From Strix aluco (taxonomy: Eukaryota > Chordata > Aves > Strigiformes > Strigidae), in the NCBI RefSeq assembly GCF_031877795.1, contig NC_133934.1:21021716-21085715 (forward strand): 64,000 nucleotides of DNA, read 5' to 3'. Positions 63,146 through 64,000 of this stretch are shown one piece after another. The notes under the pieces were generated by a model, which saw only the letters and a program-made list of their open reading frames with translations, did no database searches and was not told the DNA's origin. How positions within the stretch are numbered: position 1 is the first letter of the stretch; the number at the start of each line of letters is the position of its first letter. The translations under genes and the position numbers were made by a program.

Positions 63146-63260
63146 TTTCTAAGGGAAGATATGCAATACAAGGATGCCTCTAATAAACATAGTCATCTGC
63201 ACAGAGAAGACAAACATATCACCATTGAGGATCTGTGGAAACGCTGGAAAACATCTGAAG
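63146..63260 (+). CDS. STIM2: STIM2 exon 3: end of canonical EF-hand and hidden EF-hand region
   Basis: 115-nt exon with acceptor TATTCAG|TTTC and donor CTGAAG|GTAGGT. It encodes residues 115-152 plus one base of codon 153 (phase 1). The residues FLREDMQYKDASNKHSHLHR continue the exiting helix of the first EF-hand. The following EDKHITIEDLWKRWKTSE forms the hidden, non-calcium-binding EF-hand that packs against the SAM domain. Sequence order and phase agree with vertebrate STIM2, where the next exon continues with the SAM domain; that exon lies beyond the window. Against human STIM2 as I recall it, changes are conservative (Ile to Leu, Lys to Gln, Thr to Ser). No N-glycosylation sequon occurs in this exon. 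Confidence 0.97.
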
Positions 63261-64000
63261 GTAGGTAAAGGAGAATAGCTAAAAAGGATGGTGGTGGTTG
63301 AAATAGACATAATTCAACAATTTTTCCACCAAGTAGGTTAGAGTAGTAAATGGATGACCTCTTAAAGCATCGTGAATCTGTTTTGGTGCTGTTATTTATA
63401 GGTGTATGAAAACCTGACTAAAAAGTCATTCAGTCCAGCTAGTGTTAATTTCTTTGAGAGGTCCAGAATGTTAGAATTAGGAGAAAAATGCTTAACTTTT
63501 TTTTTTCTCCACACCATTCAGAAGGTGTTGTGCTAATAGTAAGCATATAGAGATCTGAAAGTTGGTATTAGTCAAACAGCTAAAAGCACAAGCAAAAGAA
63601 GAATGAAACTAGGAACATGCCATTGGTTCACTCTGCTAATGTAAGAAGTTACTTAAGAGCAAACTGAGGTAATACATTAAGTGCTTGTTGTGTAGTAAAT
63701 ATCTACATTTTAACCAGCAATGTTTAGCTTCATCTCTTCAAATACTCTGCAAATACTTACAGAGATGTTGTTCAATGAAAGTATTGCAACTAAGTTATCA
63801 GATAAAATGATCTCTACAATTGTTCGTCTAACTTATGAGTAACTCTTCGAAAATTTAGGTTGTAGTGATATCAGAAATACCTAATTTGTTTGTTGTGTAC
63901 ATCTTTGTTCCAGGTTTCTGGAATGTAGTGAGCAGTGTGAGTGTAAGACTTAAAAGATTTTGAGAGGACTGTCTGGTCTTACTGTGTCTGCTTATAATGG
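63261..64000 (+). other. STIM2: STIM2 intron 3, 5' part (runs off the window)
   Basis: Starts GTAGGTAAAG, a strong donor. AT-rich sequence with no further exon before the window ends. Confidence 0.8.

Overview
The window reads as vertebrate nuclear DNA, almost certainly from a bird. It has long AT-rich introns, a sharply bounded GC-rich CpG island, GT-AG spliced exons with vertebrate-type polypyrimidine tracts, and interspersed repeats of avian type. These are CR1 LINEs with the characteristic CTATGATT-type 3' tail and solo retroviral LTRs with TGTGGTGGGTTGACC-type termini. I cannot name the species. The LTR families suggest a neoavian bird, which is inference from recall, not a database search.

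The one recognisable gene is STIM2 (stromal interaction molecule 2, the ER calcium sensor of store-operated calcium entry), on the + strand and covering about 57 kb of the window. Exon 1 (coding 7149-7359) lies in a CpG island and encodes the signal peptide. Exon 2 (50241-50371) encodes the conserved cysteines and the canonical EF-hand loop. Exon 3 (63146-63260) encodes the rest of the EF-hand/hidden EF-hand region. Phases join cleanly (1, 0, 1). The gene continues past position 64000, so the SAM, transmembrane, CAD/SOAR and polybasic regions are not here.

Layout: 1-6.4 kb is upstream intergenic sequence with a probable minus-strand LTR (2540-3153) and a decayed CR1 (about 4230-5020). About 6.47-8.0 kb is the CpG-island promoter, 5'UTR, exon 1 and start of intron 1, with a palindromic CRE and a second CRE/ATF6-like half site. 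Intron 1 (7360-50240, 42.9 kb) holds a CR1 split by a solo LTR with a perfect 5-bp target duplication (23.37-27.15 kb), a second LTR of the same family (29054-29795), and a decayed CR1 remnant near 37 kb. Intron 2 (50372-63145, 12.8 kb) holds a minus-strand CR1 (51843-52938), a different plus-strand LTR (about 54.14-54.76 kb), and a minus-strand segment at 60059-60265 that looks like the last coding exon of an unrecognised gene.

The observation most deserving a check is that antisense putative terminal exon: 68 hydrophilic codons that follow a good splice acceptor and end in a stop, with raised CpG, inside an otherwise AT-rich intron. Other points of interest are the open frame upstream of the STIM2 start codon, the CRE/ATF pair in the promoter, and the inverted CR1 copies on either side of exon 2. 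I saw no rRNA, tRNA, CRISPR or prokaryotic system.
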